From the NCBI RefSeq assembly GCF_003002055.1, contig NZ_PVZF01000001.1, forward strand, positions 124,001 through 188,000: a stretch of 64,000 nucleotides of DNA, read 5' to 3'. This document shows positions 18,103 through 26,440 of the stretch, piece after piece. Numbering within the stretch: the stretch's first letter is position 1; every line of letters begins with the position of its first letter. The notes beneath the pieces were generated by a model. The model did not search any database and was not told the DNA's origin. It was given only the letters and a program-made list of their open reading frames with translations. The position numbers and the translations under genes were made by a program. Source of the DNA: Kineococcus rhizosphaerae. GTDB taxonomy: Bacteria > Actinomycetota > Actinomycetes > Actinomycetales > Kineococcaceae.

Positions 18103-19452
18103 GTGGAAACCCAGCAGGAACCTCGTCGCGACGAGGGTTTCTCCCTCATCGAGGTGGTCGTGTCGATGCTCATCTTCGCGGTGCTCTCCTCGGCGGTCCT
18201 CGGCCTGGTGGTCAAGACGCTGCAGACCACGAGCAAGGCCGACGGCAAGGCCGCGGCGGCCAACCTGGCGGACGCCAAGAAGGAGTACCTCATCGGGGCC
18301 GCATGGGACTCGGTGGTCTCCGGCACCGACGTAGTCGACGCGGACGGCACCCCGTGGGCGGCCGGTCAGGGAACGGCCTACACGGTGGCCACGACCGTCG
18401 CCAACGTCCCCAACACCAGTAGCCCCTGCGCCACCAACGGCGCCGAGCTCACCCGCAAGCTCATCACCGTCGGCGTCACCTGGACCGGCATGGCCGCCGG
18501 AGACCAGGTCACCAACCGGACGTTCCGCCGCATCTACCAGAGCGACTCCGCCAACACGCCCGGGTCGATCGCCTGGCAGCTCAACACCCCCGCCTTCGCC
18601 GCCGACGGAACCGTCAGCTACTCCGGCCTGAGCGGGGTCACGGCGAAGGCCTACGACTCCACCGGCACGCTGGCCGGGACGGGCGTCTCCGACGGCACCG
18701 GGTGCGTCGTCGTCTCCGACCTGGACGCGGGTACCTACAGCGTCGTGGTCGACAAGGACGACTACGTCGGACAGGACAACGTGCAGCAGCAGAGCGCGAA
18801 CGTGTCGGTGAACGCGGGCAAGATCTCGGTCCCCGCACCGATCCGCTACGCGTCCGTGGCGGCCGCCAAGCTCAACCTCGTGCCCGTCACCGGCTACCCC
18901 GCCCCCTCCTCGTCGACCGGCTGGACCGCTCTGGGCACCACCTTCTTCGCCGACACCCTCAGCGGCTACGACCGGCGCCCGGCGTGCGCGAGCGGTGCGG
19001 ACCCGCTGACGTCCCCCTGCGCGGGCTACGACGGCACGCTGGCGACCGTCGGCCGGTTCTACCCCCGGAGCTACAGCGCCTACCTGGGCGCGTGCGCCGA
19101 CGTGAAGGCCAGCACCGTCGACTTCACGCCCCGCGCGACGGCGGCCGACGTGCCGACCGTGAACGTCAAGCTCGGCGCGGCGAAGTACCAGCTCACCAAC
19201 GTGGGCAACCCGTTGAAGACGTGGAAGGTCGTCGCGACCCACGCTGCCGCCGCCTCCTGCTCGGGTCAGAGCATCGACCTGGGGACCACGGCACCGGGCA
19301 CGGCCCGGCAGGTCGGCCTGCCGCTGGGCACCTGGACCCTCACCGCTACGCCGACCACCGGCGTCGTCACCCCCACCAACACCACCAGCGTCACCGTCAC
19401 GGTGACCGCCACCGCGCCGGCCTCGGCCACCACCCTGGCGGTGGTCCTGTGA
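18103..19452 (+). CDS. Minor pilin, PilV-like, with an added carboxypeptidase-regulatory-like domain
   Basis: 449 aa from GTG 18103 (GGGAG ribosome site). The prepilin signal is DEG|FSLIEVVVSM with Glu5. The protein is far longer than normal pilins. Residues about 175-240 (VTAKAYDSTGTLAGTG, CVVVSDLDAGTYSVVVDKDDY) look like a CnaB/CarboxypepD-regulatory beta-sandwich, and several Cys pairs follow. Large minor pilins often sit at the pilus tip and bind surfaces; that role is inferred. Its stop overlaps the next gene (GTGA). Confidence 0.85.
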   Translation: METQQEPRRDEGFSLIEVVVSMLIFAVLSSAVLGLVVKTLQTTSKADGKAAAANLADAKKEYLIGAAWDSVVSGTDVVDADGTPWAAGQGTAYTVATTVANVPNTSSPCATNGAELTRKLITVGVTWTGMAAGDQVTNRTFRRIYQSDSANTPGSIAWQLNTPAFAADGTVSYSGLSGVTAKAYDSTGTLAGTGVSDGTGCVVVSDLDAGTYSVVVDKDDYVGQDNVQQQSANVSVNAGKISVPAPIRYASVAAAKLNLVPVTGYPAPSSSTGWTALGTTFFADTLSGYDRRPACASGADPLTSPCAGYDGTLATVGRFYPRSYSAYLGACADVKASTVDFTPRATAADVPTVNVKLGAAKYQLTNVGNPLKTWKVVATHAAAASCSGQSIDLGTTAPGTARQVGLPLGTWTLTATPTTGVVTPTNTTSVTVTVTATAPASATTLAVVL

Positions 19453-20219
19453 TCTTCCGCCTCCGCCACCGCACGGACCCGGCCCGGACCGGCCCGGCCG
19501 ACGCGGGACTGACCCTCGCCGAGACCGTGGTGGCCATGGGCATCGGCTCGCTCCTGATGGCCCTGGTCACGGGGTTCACCGTCCGGCAGCTGCAGTCCGT
19601 CGACTACGCCGAGAAGCGCACCACCGCCACGGCGCAGGTCGCGACGACGCAGGACCGCGTCGCCACCCAGGTCCGCACCATGGTGTCCTTCCCGGGCGAC
19701 TCCCTCCTGAAGGACGCCAGCGGGGTCGACGTCAACGGACCCGTCGTGGCCCAGGCCGAGACGCTGGGTTTCTTCACCTTCGCCAGCTCCACGACCCCCA
19801 CGGGCACCGGGGTGCCGGCGGTCAACGAGGTCTGGTACTGGGTCCGCACCACCGGCGGCCGACGCCAGCTGTGCGGCCAGACCCGGCCCAGGACGAACAA
19901 CGCCGGCGTGCTGGCCGCCAGGACCGCCACCCAGCCGGACCTGGCCGTGACGGCGAACCGGACCTGCACCCTGCTCGTGGACAACCTGGCCCCTGCCAGC
20001 ACCGCGAACCCCGTCTTCACGTACGTCAACGCCCAGTACGACCCGCTGAGCGGGCCGCCGACGAGCGCCGTCGTCGTCGCGTCGCCGACCACGGACACCG
20101 TCGGCCTGCGCGCCCTGTACGTCGACCTGCGGGTCGCGGTCCCCGCCCGCCCGCACGCCGTGGCCTTCGAGCAGTCGAACCTGGTCCAGCTCATGAACAA
20201 GATCGGACGGAACCCGTGA
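19449..20219 (+). CDS. Minor pilin, PilW-like
   Basis: 256 aa. The leader of about 20 residues ends in DAG|LTLAETVVAMG, where Leu replaces Phe at position 1 but Glu5 is kept. A hydrophobic helix and an outer domain with Cys in QLCGQ and RTCTL follow. It is coupled to the preceding and following minor-pilin genes by 4-nt and 1-nt overlaps. Minor pilins of this set prime pilus assembly in known systems. Confidence 0.83.
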   Translation: MIFRLRHRTDPARTGPADAGLTLAETVVAMGIGSLLMALVTGFTVRQLQSVDYAEKRTTATAQVATTQDRVATQVRTMVSFPGDSLLKDASGVDVNGPVVAQAETLGFFTFASSTTPTGTGVPAVNEVWYWVRTTGGRRQLCGQTRPRTNNAGVLAARTATQPDLAVTANRTCTLLVDNLAPASTANPVFTYVNAQYDPLSGPPTSAVVVASPTTDTVGLRALYVDLRVAVPARPHAVAFEQSNLVQLMNKIGRNP

Positions 20220-22039
20220 TGCGCAAGCTGGCCCGTCGCGACGACGACGGCTTCACGCTGCTGCCCGTGCTGGCCGCCATGGTCCTGGTCCTGGGACTGG
20301 TCCTCGTGGGGATCGGCTACGCCGTCGCCACCCACCGCGTCGCGCGCGCCTCCCAGGACACCAAGAGCGCCGCCGCGGCGGCCCAGGCCGGGCTGCAGGA
20401 CTACATCTACCGGGTCAACGCGTGTTCGGACTACTACGCCGCGGCTCCGAGCTGCGGGACGACCACGGCGAACCCCGCCCTGCGCACCGCGGCCACCGAC
20501 ACGAACTTCGCCGTCGTCCCCGGTTCCGCCGGCGTGACCCAGGGCGTGTTCTCCCAGCGCGTCCTGGCCTCGCCGGCGGGGACGACCGCCGCGGGGACCT
20601 TCAGCACGTCCGTCCGCGTCCAGGTCATCGGTCAGGTCCTCGACACGGTCACCGGCAAGGTGCGCGAGAGCCGCACGCTCGTCGCGGACCTGAGCCGCAA
20701 GGGGTTCCTGGAGTACCTGTACTTCACCGACTACGAGACGTTCAGCCCGGCGAACACCCGGCTGCTCAAGGGCAGCTTCTCGGCGAACCCCAGCAGCAAC
20801 ACGACCGTGACGTCGACGTCCGGCACGACGTACTCGCTGTCCAGCAGCACGACCTACACCGTCGCCCAGCCGACCGTCGACCAGGTCGCGGCGGGTTGTC
20901 GGCGGTACTACTACAAGACCACCACGGGCGGTGCGACCGTGCCCGGCCGCGCGAACTTCCCGCGCACCATCACGGGCGGGTCGCTGCCCTCCGGGGGCAT
21001 CGAGTACTGGCCGTCGGGATCGACTAGCGTCCTCGGCTCCATCGCGAACTACCAGTGCCTCACCATCAGCTTCAGCGGTGCCGACACGTTCGACGGCAAG
21101 GTCCACTCCAACGACGCCATGAGCATCAGCGGTCCCGTCCTGTTCAAGAAGGACGTCACCACGGGGTACAAGCCCTCTTCCGGCAACCCCTGGTACGGCG
21201 CGAGCAACCCGAGCACCTCCGGCAAGTCGCCGGTCTGGGCGCAGCCGTTCGAGCTGCCCAAGACCACCGACAAGCAGGCCGACGTCGCCGCCGCCGGCGG
21301 GTGCCTCTACACCGGCCCGACCTCGATCACCTTCCTCGCCGACGGACGCATGAAGGTGCTGAGCCCGAAGACGAAGGCGAACACGGTGAAGCCGTCGTGC
21401 ACCACCGGGTCCGGCGCCAGTTACATGACGAGCGAGCAGACCGTCGCCGGACCCGTCAACGGCGTCATCTACGTGCAGAAGACGACGGAGTCGGGCAGCT
21501 GCATCAGCTACCAGAACACCGCCGGGGACGTGACGAACTACGACAACAACGGCTGCACCGCCGGGGACGCCTTCGTCCAGGGCACGGTCAACGGTCGGTT
21601 CACCGTCACGGCCGCGCACGACGTCGTCGTGACGGGCGACCTGCTGTACAGCGACTGGGGGGCTGATGGCGACGTCCTGGGCCTCATCGGCACGAACAAC
21701 GTCGCGGTCTGGAACCCCGTGAACTCCTCGGGCAACAACCTGACGTCCAACGGCAACCGCGAGATCGACGCGGCCATCGCCTCGACGGGCAACAGCTTCA
21801 CCGTCTTCAACTACTCCTCGGGCGCCAAGCGGGGGAACCTGACGGTCCGCGGAGTGATCGTGCAGCGCTTCCGTGGTCCGGTCGCGACCGGCAGCGGGAC
21901 CACGACGAGCACCGGGTACTCCAAGGACTACCGCTACGACGACCGGCTCAACAGCAACCCCCCGCCGGCGTTCATCCAGCCCGAGTACGACGCCTGGGAC
22001 ATCTCCCGCACCACCGTCGTCCAGCAGAACGCGAACTGA
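20219..22039 (+). CDS. Large minor pilin, PilX/GspK-like, lacking Glu5
   Basis: 606 aa. A short basic leader ends in DDG|FTLLPVLAAM, so mature position 5 is Pro instead of Glu. Loss of Glu5 is typical for the tip-most GspK/PilX subunits, which have no neighbour above them. The outer part of about 560 residues is Ser/Thr/Gly-rich with many Cys. It has a segment (SGADTFDGKVHSNDAMSISG) resembling polymer-forming or adhesin-like repeats of other actinobacterial PilX-like proteins. ATG 20219 overlaps the previous stop. It is a likely tip adhesin or assembly primer. Confidence 0.82.
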   Translation: MRKLARRDDDGFTLLPVLAAMVLVLGLVLVGIGYAVATHRVARASQDTKSAAAAAQAGLQDYIYRVNACSDYYAAAPSCGTTTANPALRTAATDTNFAVVPGSAGVTQGVFSQRVLASPAGTTAAGTFSTSVRVQVIGQVLDTVTGKVRESRTLVADLSRKGFLEYLYFTDYETFSPANTRLLKGSFSANPSSNTTVTSTSGTTYSLSSSTTYTVAQPTVDQVAAGCRRYYYKTTTGGATVPGRANFPRTITGGSLPSGGIEYWPSGSTSVLGSIANYQCLTISFSGADTFDGKVHSNDAMSISGPVLFKKDVTTGYKPSSGNPWYGASNPSTSGKSPVWAQPFELPKTTDKQADVAAAGGCLYTGPTSITFLADGRMKVLSPKTKANTVKPSCTTGSGASYMTSEQTVAGPVNGVIYVQKTTESGSCISYQNTAGDVTNYDNNGCTAGDAFVQGTVNGRFTVTAAHDVVVTGDLLYSDWGADGDVLGLIGTNNVAVWNPVNSSGNNLTSNGNREIDAAIASTGNSFTVFNYSSGAKRGNLTVRGVIVQRFRGPVATGSGTTTSTGYSKDYRYDDRLNSNPPPAFIQPEYDAWDISRTTVVQQNAN

Positions 22040-22830
22040 TGGTCCTCCTGGCGACGCTGACCGGGCTGCTGGGGCTGGCCATCGGCTCCTTCCTCAACGT
22101 GGTCGTGCACCGCGTCCCGCGGGGGGAGTCGGTGGTCCACCCACCCAGCGCCTGCCCGCGCTGCGAGCGACGGATCACCGCCCGGGACAACGTCCCCCTG
22201 GTGTCGTGGATCCTGCTGCGCGGCCGGTGCCGAGGCTGCGCGCTGCCGATCAGCGCACGTTACCCGCTGGTGGAACTGCTCACGGCCGTCCTGTTCGCCG
22301 TGGTGACGCTGGTCGTGGGGTTCTCGTGGGCGCTGCCCGCCTACCTCTACCTGGTCGCGATCGCGGTGGCGCTGGCCGCGATCGACATCGACGTGCACCG
22401 GCTGCCGGACGCGATCGTCCTGCCCTCCTACCTCGTGGCCGCGGTCCTGCTCGGGATCGCCGGACTCGCCGAGGGCGACGGCCAGGCCCTCCTGCGCGCC
22501 GCCGTGGGCGGTGCGGCGATGTTCGCCCTCTACGGCCTGTCGTGGTTCCTGTACCCGCGCGGCATGGGTCTGGGTGACGTCAAGCTCGCCGGGGTCCTCG
22601 GCCTCTACCTGGGCTGGTGGAGCTGGTCCGCCCTGGCCGTCGGCACCTTCGGGGCCTTCGTCCTGGGCGGCGTCGGTGCCGTGGTCGTCGTCCTGACCCG
22701 TGACGGCGGCCGCCGGACCCGCATCCCGTTCGGTCCGTACATGCTCGCGTCGGCCCTGGCCGCGCTCGTCGTCGCCGCACCCGTCGCCGGCTGGTACCTG
22801 CAGCTCGTGGGTCTTGCCCCGACCGGGTGA
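22039..22830 (+). CDS. pilD: Prepilin peptidase / methyltransferase (PilD, A24 family)
   Basis: 263 aa polytopic membrane protein. The N-terminal methylase domain has GSFLNVVVHRVPRGES and two zinc CxxC pairs (CPRC, CRGC). Catalytic Asp of the A24 protease lie in IDIDVHRLPD (Asp116) and GMGLGDVKL (Asp180). It cuts after the Gly of the prepilin leaders and N-methylates the new end. All five prepilin-like proteins upstream are expected substrates. Confidence 0.96.
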   Translation: MVLLATLTGLLGLAIGSFLNVVVHRVPRGESVVHPPSACPRCERRITARDNVPLVSWILLRGRCRGCALPISARYPLVELLTAVLFAVVTLVVGFSWALPAYLYLVAIAVALAAIDIDVHRLPDAIVLPSYLVAAVLLGIAGLAEGDGQALLRAAVGGAAMFALYGLSWFLYPRGMGLGDVKLAGVLGLYLGWWSWSALAVGTFGAFVLGGVGAVVVVLTRDGGRRTRIPFGPYMLASALAALVVAAPVAGWYLQLVGLAPTG

Positions 22831-22857
22831 GTCCCTCCACCGCCGGTGCGCAACCCC

Positions 22858-22885
22858 TCAAGCCCGGTGCCGCACTTCCCGATCA
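22858..22885 (+). promoter_or_regulatory. Candidate sigma-28-type promoter for pilM-pilN-pilO
   Basis: TCAA (22858-22861), 16 nt, CCCGATCA (22878-22885), 28 nt after the pilD stop. The last element differs from GCCGATAA at the first and seventh bases but is identical to the copy upstream of the membrane pilin-like gene at 33955-34323. Confidence 0.5.
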
Positions 22886-22932
22886 TCTCGAAGGACAGTG
22901 AGCCCGCCGGGCTCCCAGACGAAGGAGGCGAC

Positions 22933-23979
22933 GTGCCCGCTCGCAGCGCGATCGGTCTCGACCTCGGGACCTCGGGCGTCCGCGCCGCCGAGGTCTCCTA
23001 CGGCCGCGGAGGTGTGACCCTCGAGAAGTTCGGGCAGGTCGCCCTGCCCGAAGGGGCCGTGCGCGACGGCGAGGTCGTCGACCGGGCGGCCGTCGTGGAC
23101 AACCTCAAGGCGCTCTGGAAGGGCAGCGGGTTCACGGGCAAGAAGGTCGCCCTCGGGGTCGCCAACCAGCGCGTGGTCGTCCGTCAGATCGAGCTGCCGT
23201 GGATGCCGCTGGCCGAGCTGAAGGCGTCGCTGCCGCTGCAGGTGCAGGACTACCTGCCCATGCCGGTCGAGGAGTGCGTCATCGACTTCCACCCCACCGA
23301 GGAGGTGCACGAGGACGACCAGCGCCGGTTGCGCGGTCTGCTCGTGGCCGCCTCGCGGGAGATGGTGCTGAACAACGTCGCCGCCGTCGAGGCAGCCGGT
23401 CTGCGCGTCACCTCGGTCGACCTCACCTCCTTCGCCGTCCTGCGCAGCGTCGGCCGTCCCCACGGGGAGGCCGCCACCGAGGCCCTGGTCGACGTCGGCG
23501 CCCGCGTCTCCAACCTCGTCATCCACACCGCGGGTCAGCCGCGGTTCGTCCGGGTGCTGCTCTCGGGCGGTCAGGACGTGACCGACGCCATCGCCGAGCG
23601 CCTCGGGTTGCCGGCACCGCTGGCCGAGGCCGTCAAGCGCGGTGCGACGGAAGAGCTCACAGCCGATGAGGTGTCGTTGGTGCAGAGCGCCGTCGACCTC
23701 ATGCTCGAGGTCTTCGTCGACGACATCCGCAGCTCCCTCGACTACTACGCCGCCTCCAACGCGGGGTTCCCCATCGAGCGGATCGTCCTGTCCGGTGGCG
23801 GTTCCCTGCTCGCCGGGGTGCGCGACCGCCTGGAGTCGGTGACCCGGCGTCCCGTCGTCTGGGCCAACCCGATCGAGGGCCTGCACGTGGGACGCACCGG
23901 TCTCGACGAGCAGCAGCTGTCCTCCGTCCAGCCCCTCGCCGCGGTTCCCGTCGGCCTCGCCCTCGGAGTGATCTCATGA
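22933..23979 (+). CDS. pilM: Pilus assembly protein PilM
   Basis: 348 aa actin-like protein. Phosphate 1 motif IGLDLGTSGVRAAEV, middle motif ALVDVGARVSNLVI and adenosine motif IVLSGGGSLLAGV are all present. GTG 22933 with AAGGAGG upstream is preferred to an in-frame ATG 87 nt earlier. PilM binds the cytoplasmic tail of PilN and links the membrane alignment complex to the platform and motors. Confidence 0.94.
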   Translation: MPARSAIGLDLGTSGVRAAEVSYGRGGVTLEKFGQVALPEGAVRDGEVVDRAAVVDNLKALWKGSGFTGKKVALGVANQRVVVRQIELPWMPLAELKASLPLQVQDYLPMPVEECVIDFHPTEEVHEDDQRRLRGLLVAASREMVLNNVAAVEAAGLRVTSVDLTSFAVLRSVGRPHGEAATEALVDVGARVSNLVIHTAGQPRFVRVLLSGGQDVTDAIAERLGLPAPLAEAVKRGATEELTADEVSLVQSAVDLMLEVFVDDIRSSLDYYAASNAGFPIERIVLSGGGSLLAGVRDRLESVTRRPVVWANPIEGLHVGRTGLDEQQLSSVQPLAAVPVGLALGVIS

Positions 23980-24623
23980 GCTTCCAGACGTTGGAGGCGG
24001 TGACCGCGCGGACCCGCGTCGTGCGGGTCAACCTGCTGCCGACCGGTTTCGACGACCACCGCAAGGACCGCAACCTGCGCATCGGCCTGGGCGCGGTGCT
24101 GCTCGTCGTCGCCGGCGCCGTCGGCGGCTGCTACCACATCACGCTGAGCCAGGTCGCTGACGCCCAGACCCGCCTCGACGCCGCGCAAGCCCGGACGGTC
24201 GAGCTGCAGCGGGCGCAGGAGGCCTACTCCGAGGTCCCGCGGGTCCTGGCCCAGGTGAAGGCGGCGCAGCAGGTCCGTGACCAGGTGTCGGCGACCGAGG
24301 TGCCTTACTACGCCTACCTGGACCGTCTGGCCGCCGCAGCCCCCACCGACCTGACGATGTCCACCGTCACGTTCGCCGCCGCCGGCTCCAAGCTCGCCGG
24401 CGCGACTGACCCCTCCGCCACAGCCACCGACAGCGTCGGCACCCTCACGGTGTCCGGGGAGACGCTGTCCATGGACACCGTGGCCGCCTGGGTGGACAAC
24501 GTCTCGACGATCCACGGCTTCAGCGGCGCCTCCGTCAGCGACGCCCACCGGGACGACCGGGGCGTCGTGACCTTCACCGCCACCGTGACGCTCACCAGCG
24601 ACGCGTTGTCCGCCCACCAGTGA
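23976..24623 (+). CDS. pilN: Pilus assembly protein PilN
   Basis: 215 aa. The cytoplasmic N-terminus contains the PilM-binding VNLLPTGF motif (about residues 17-24), followed by one membrane helix (about 36-58), a coiled coil (AQTRLDAAQARTVELQRAQ) and an extracytoplasmic ferredoxin-like domain. ATG overlaps the pilM stop (ATGA). The VNLLP motif makes the call secure. Confidence 0.93.
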   Translation: MSFQTLEAVTARTRVVRVNLLPTGFDDHRKDRNLRIGLGAVLLVVAGAVGGCYHITLSQVADAQTRLDAAQARTVELQRAQEAYSEVPRVLAQVKAAQQVRDQVSATEVPYYAYLDRLAAAAPTDLTMSTVTFAAAGSKLAGATDPSATATDSVGTLTVSGETLSMDTVAAWVDNVSTIHGFSGASVSDAHRDDRGVVTFTATVTLTSDALSAHQ

Positions 24624-24651
24624 CCCGCACCCCGAGAGGAGGACCGACGAC

Positions 24652-25344
24652 ATGACCAGCTCCAAGAACACCGCCTGGATCGCCGGCACCGGCGTTCTCG
24701 CGGTGCTCATCCTGGTGGCCAGCTACTTCCTGCTCCTGGCGCCCAAACGGGCCGAGGCGAGCGACACCGTCACCCAGGCGGCCGGCGTCGAGCAGAACAA
24801 CGTGACGCTGGCGGCCGAGACCGAACGGCTGAAGGCCCAGTTCGCCACGCTCGGGGAGCAGCGGGCCCAGCTCGCCGCCATCCAGAGCGAGCTGCCGGAC
24901 AGCTCCCAGGTGCCCACCCTCATTCGCCAGTTCACGGCGTTCGCCGGTGCGACCGGCCTCACGGTCACCGAGATCGCCCCGGGCTCGCTCACCCCGTACG
25001 TGGCTCCCGGCACGTCGGCGGACGCCGCCGCGGGGACGACCATGGGCACGGGCAGCGGCATCTCCGCGCTGCCGGTCAGCGTCACCGTCAGCGGTTCCTT
25101 CGCCGCCACGGAGCTGTTCGTGAAGAACCTCCAGGCCGACATGCACCGCTACATGCTCGTGGACAGCGTCGACCTGACCCGTGAGGACGGTGCACTCTCC
25201 ACCACCGTCAGCGGCCGGATCTTCGTCCTGGCCGCCGCGGCCACCGCCGCGACGGGGACCTCGGCCGGCACGACGCCGGCCGCCGACTCCACGACGACCA
25301 CCGAAACGACCAGCGCGTCGACCTCCACCGGGACGGTGAACTGA
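24652..25344 (+). CDS. pilO: Pilus assembly protein PilO
   Basis: 230 aa. One N-terminal helix (about residues 8-28), a heptad-rich stretch (NVTLAAETERLKAQFATLGEQ), PDSSQVPTLIRQFTAFAGATGL and a ferredoxin-like domain, as in PilO. The last 30 residues are Thr/Ser/Ala-rich. It follows pilN and pairs with it in known systems. AGAGGAGG precedes the ATG. The stop overlaps the next gene. Confidence 0.9.
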   Translation: MTSSKNTAWIAGTGVLAVLILVASYFLLLAPKRAEASDTVTQAAGVEQNNVTLAAETERLKAQFATLGEQRAQLAAIQSELPDSSQVPTLIRQFTAFAGATGLTVTEIAPGSLTPYVAPGTSADAAAGTTMGTGSGISALPVSVTVSGSFAATELFVKNLQADMHRYMLVDSVDLTREDGALSTTVSGRIFVLAAAATAATGTSAGTTPAADSTTTTETTSASTSTGTVN

Positions 25345-26366
25345 TGTCCGACCAGACCCCGCAGGGAGGCTTCTCCCCGGGATTCGACGACCCGGCCCCC
25401 CGCGGCGGCTTCGACGGGCGTGCCCGCCGCGCCCTCGTCGCCGGCGCTGCCGGTGTCGTCCTGCTCGGGTCGATCACCGGTGGTTACCTCTGGGTGAGCA
25501 GCGGCCCGACCGCCGAGACGGCCGTCGCGGTCGCCCCCGGTGGTGCGCCGCAGGCCTCGCCGACCGGTGCCCCCAGCAGCGCCGCTCCGGGATTCGCCCC
25601 CGTCGGGACGAACCTGTTCGACGATTCCTTCCTCCCGCACGACGCCCCGGCCGTGGCCGGGGACGGCACTTCGACGGGCGCGAGTATGCCCGCCCCGGTC
25701 GCCACCTCGGCCACCTCGGCCACCTCGGCCACCCCGTCGGCCCCGGTGGTGCCGGTCCCGACCGCCACGAGGGACATCGGCAAGAGCGCGGGAGCCGCCG
25801 CGACGCCGACGTCGACGCCGACCCGGCCGGCTCCCGCCACGCCCACCCCGACCAAGTCGGCTCTCCCCGGCTGGGAGATCAGCCACTACTCCTACCTCGA
25901 GAAGGCCGAGGACGGCGTCGCCGGGAAGTTCATCACCCAGTACACCGACGGCCGCGGCGGGTACGAGACGACGCTGCTCCCGGGCAGCGTGCTGTACCCC
26001 GCGGACGTCACGTTCGTCGGTTTGACCAAGGACATGGCGCACGTCCACAGCAACCGCGGTCTGCGCGACGGCTGGTACGTCCCGGCCGGCAACGCCCTGC
26101 CCGACCCTGGGATGGGCGGGTCGACCAAGCAACTGCGCCTGTCGGCGATCAGGAACTCCAAGGTCTTCTACTTCCAGATCGACCGTGGTTCCTGGATCGA
26201 GGTTGCCGTCGACGAGAAGATCCCCGGCACCGACTTCACGGTGAAGGGACTGAATGTCGAGGGTTTCAGCCAGCCCGGTGACAACTACTTCTGGCTCACC
26301 GACAGCAAGGGCGTCATCTGGTACGGGAGCGTCGGCGGCGGCGAGGACGCCGGTCTGCTGTTCTGA
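25344..26366 (+). CDS. Unknown membrane protein at the end of the pilus operon
   Basis: 340 aa. A short cytoplasmic part and one helix (about residues 30-51) are followed by a linker of about 125 residues rich in Pro/Thr/Ala, with an ATS tandem repeat near 115-122. A globular domain of about 165 residues begins at PGWEISHYSY and is rich in aromatic residues. No family was recognised. TGATG coupling to pilO and its single-pass topology put it where pilP or another alignment-complex lipoprotein would be in Gram-negative bacteria. It could be a Gram-positive replacement that spans the wall; this is inference. Confidence 0.75.
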   Translation: MSDQTPQGGFSPGFDDPAPRGGFDGRARRALVAGAAGVVLLGSITGGYLWVSSGPTAETAVAVAPGGAPQASPTGAPSSAAPGFAPVGTNLFDDSFLPHDAPAVAGDGTSTGASMPAPVATSATSATSATPSAPVVPVPTATRDIGKSAGAAATPTSTPTRPAPATPTPTKSALPGWEISHYSYLEKAEDGVAGKFITQYTDGRGGYETTLLPGSVLYPADVTFVGLTKDMAHVHSNRGLRDGWYVPAGNALPDPGMGGSTKQLRLSAIRNSKVFYFQIDRGSWIEVAVDEKIPGTDFTVKGLNVEGFSQPGDNYFWLTDSKGVIWYGSVGGGEDAGLLF

Positions 26367-26440
26367 GCAGCGCCCCCGGCCGCTGACCCGGCCCACCCCG
26401 CGGACGCGTTCCGCCCCACCCGCTCCTGGAGGATCCGCTG

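Noticed and set aside
23662-23669. GCCGATGA inside pilM
   Set aside because: No TCAA at the required distance (GTGC there) and fully coding.
25701-25727. GCCACCTCG tandem repeat in the unknown pilus protein
   Set aside because: A simple coding repeat in a Thr/Ala/Ser linker; too short to be a repeat element of its own.
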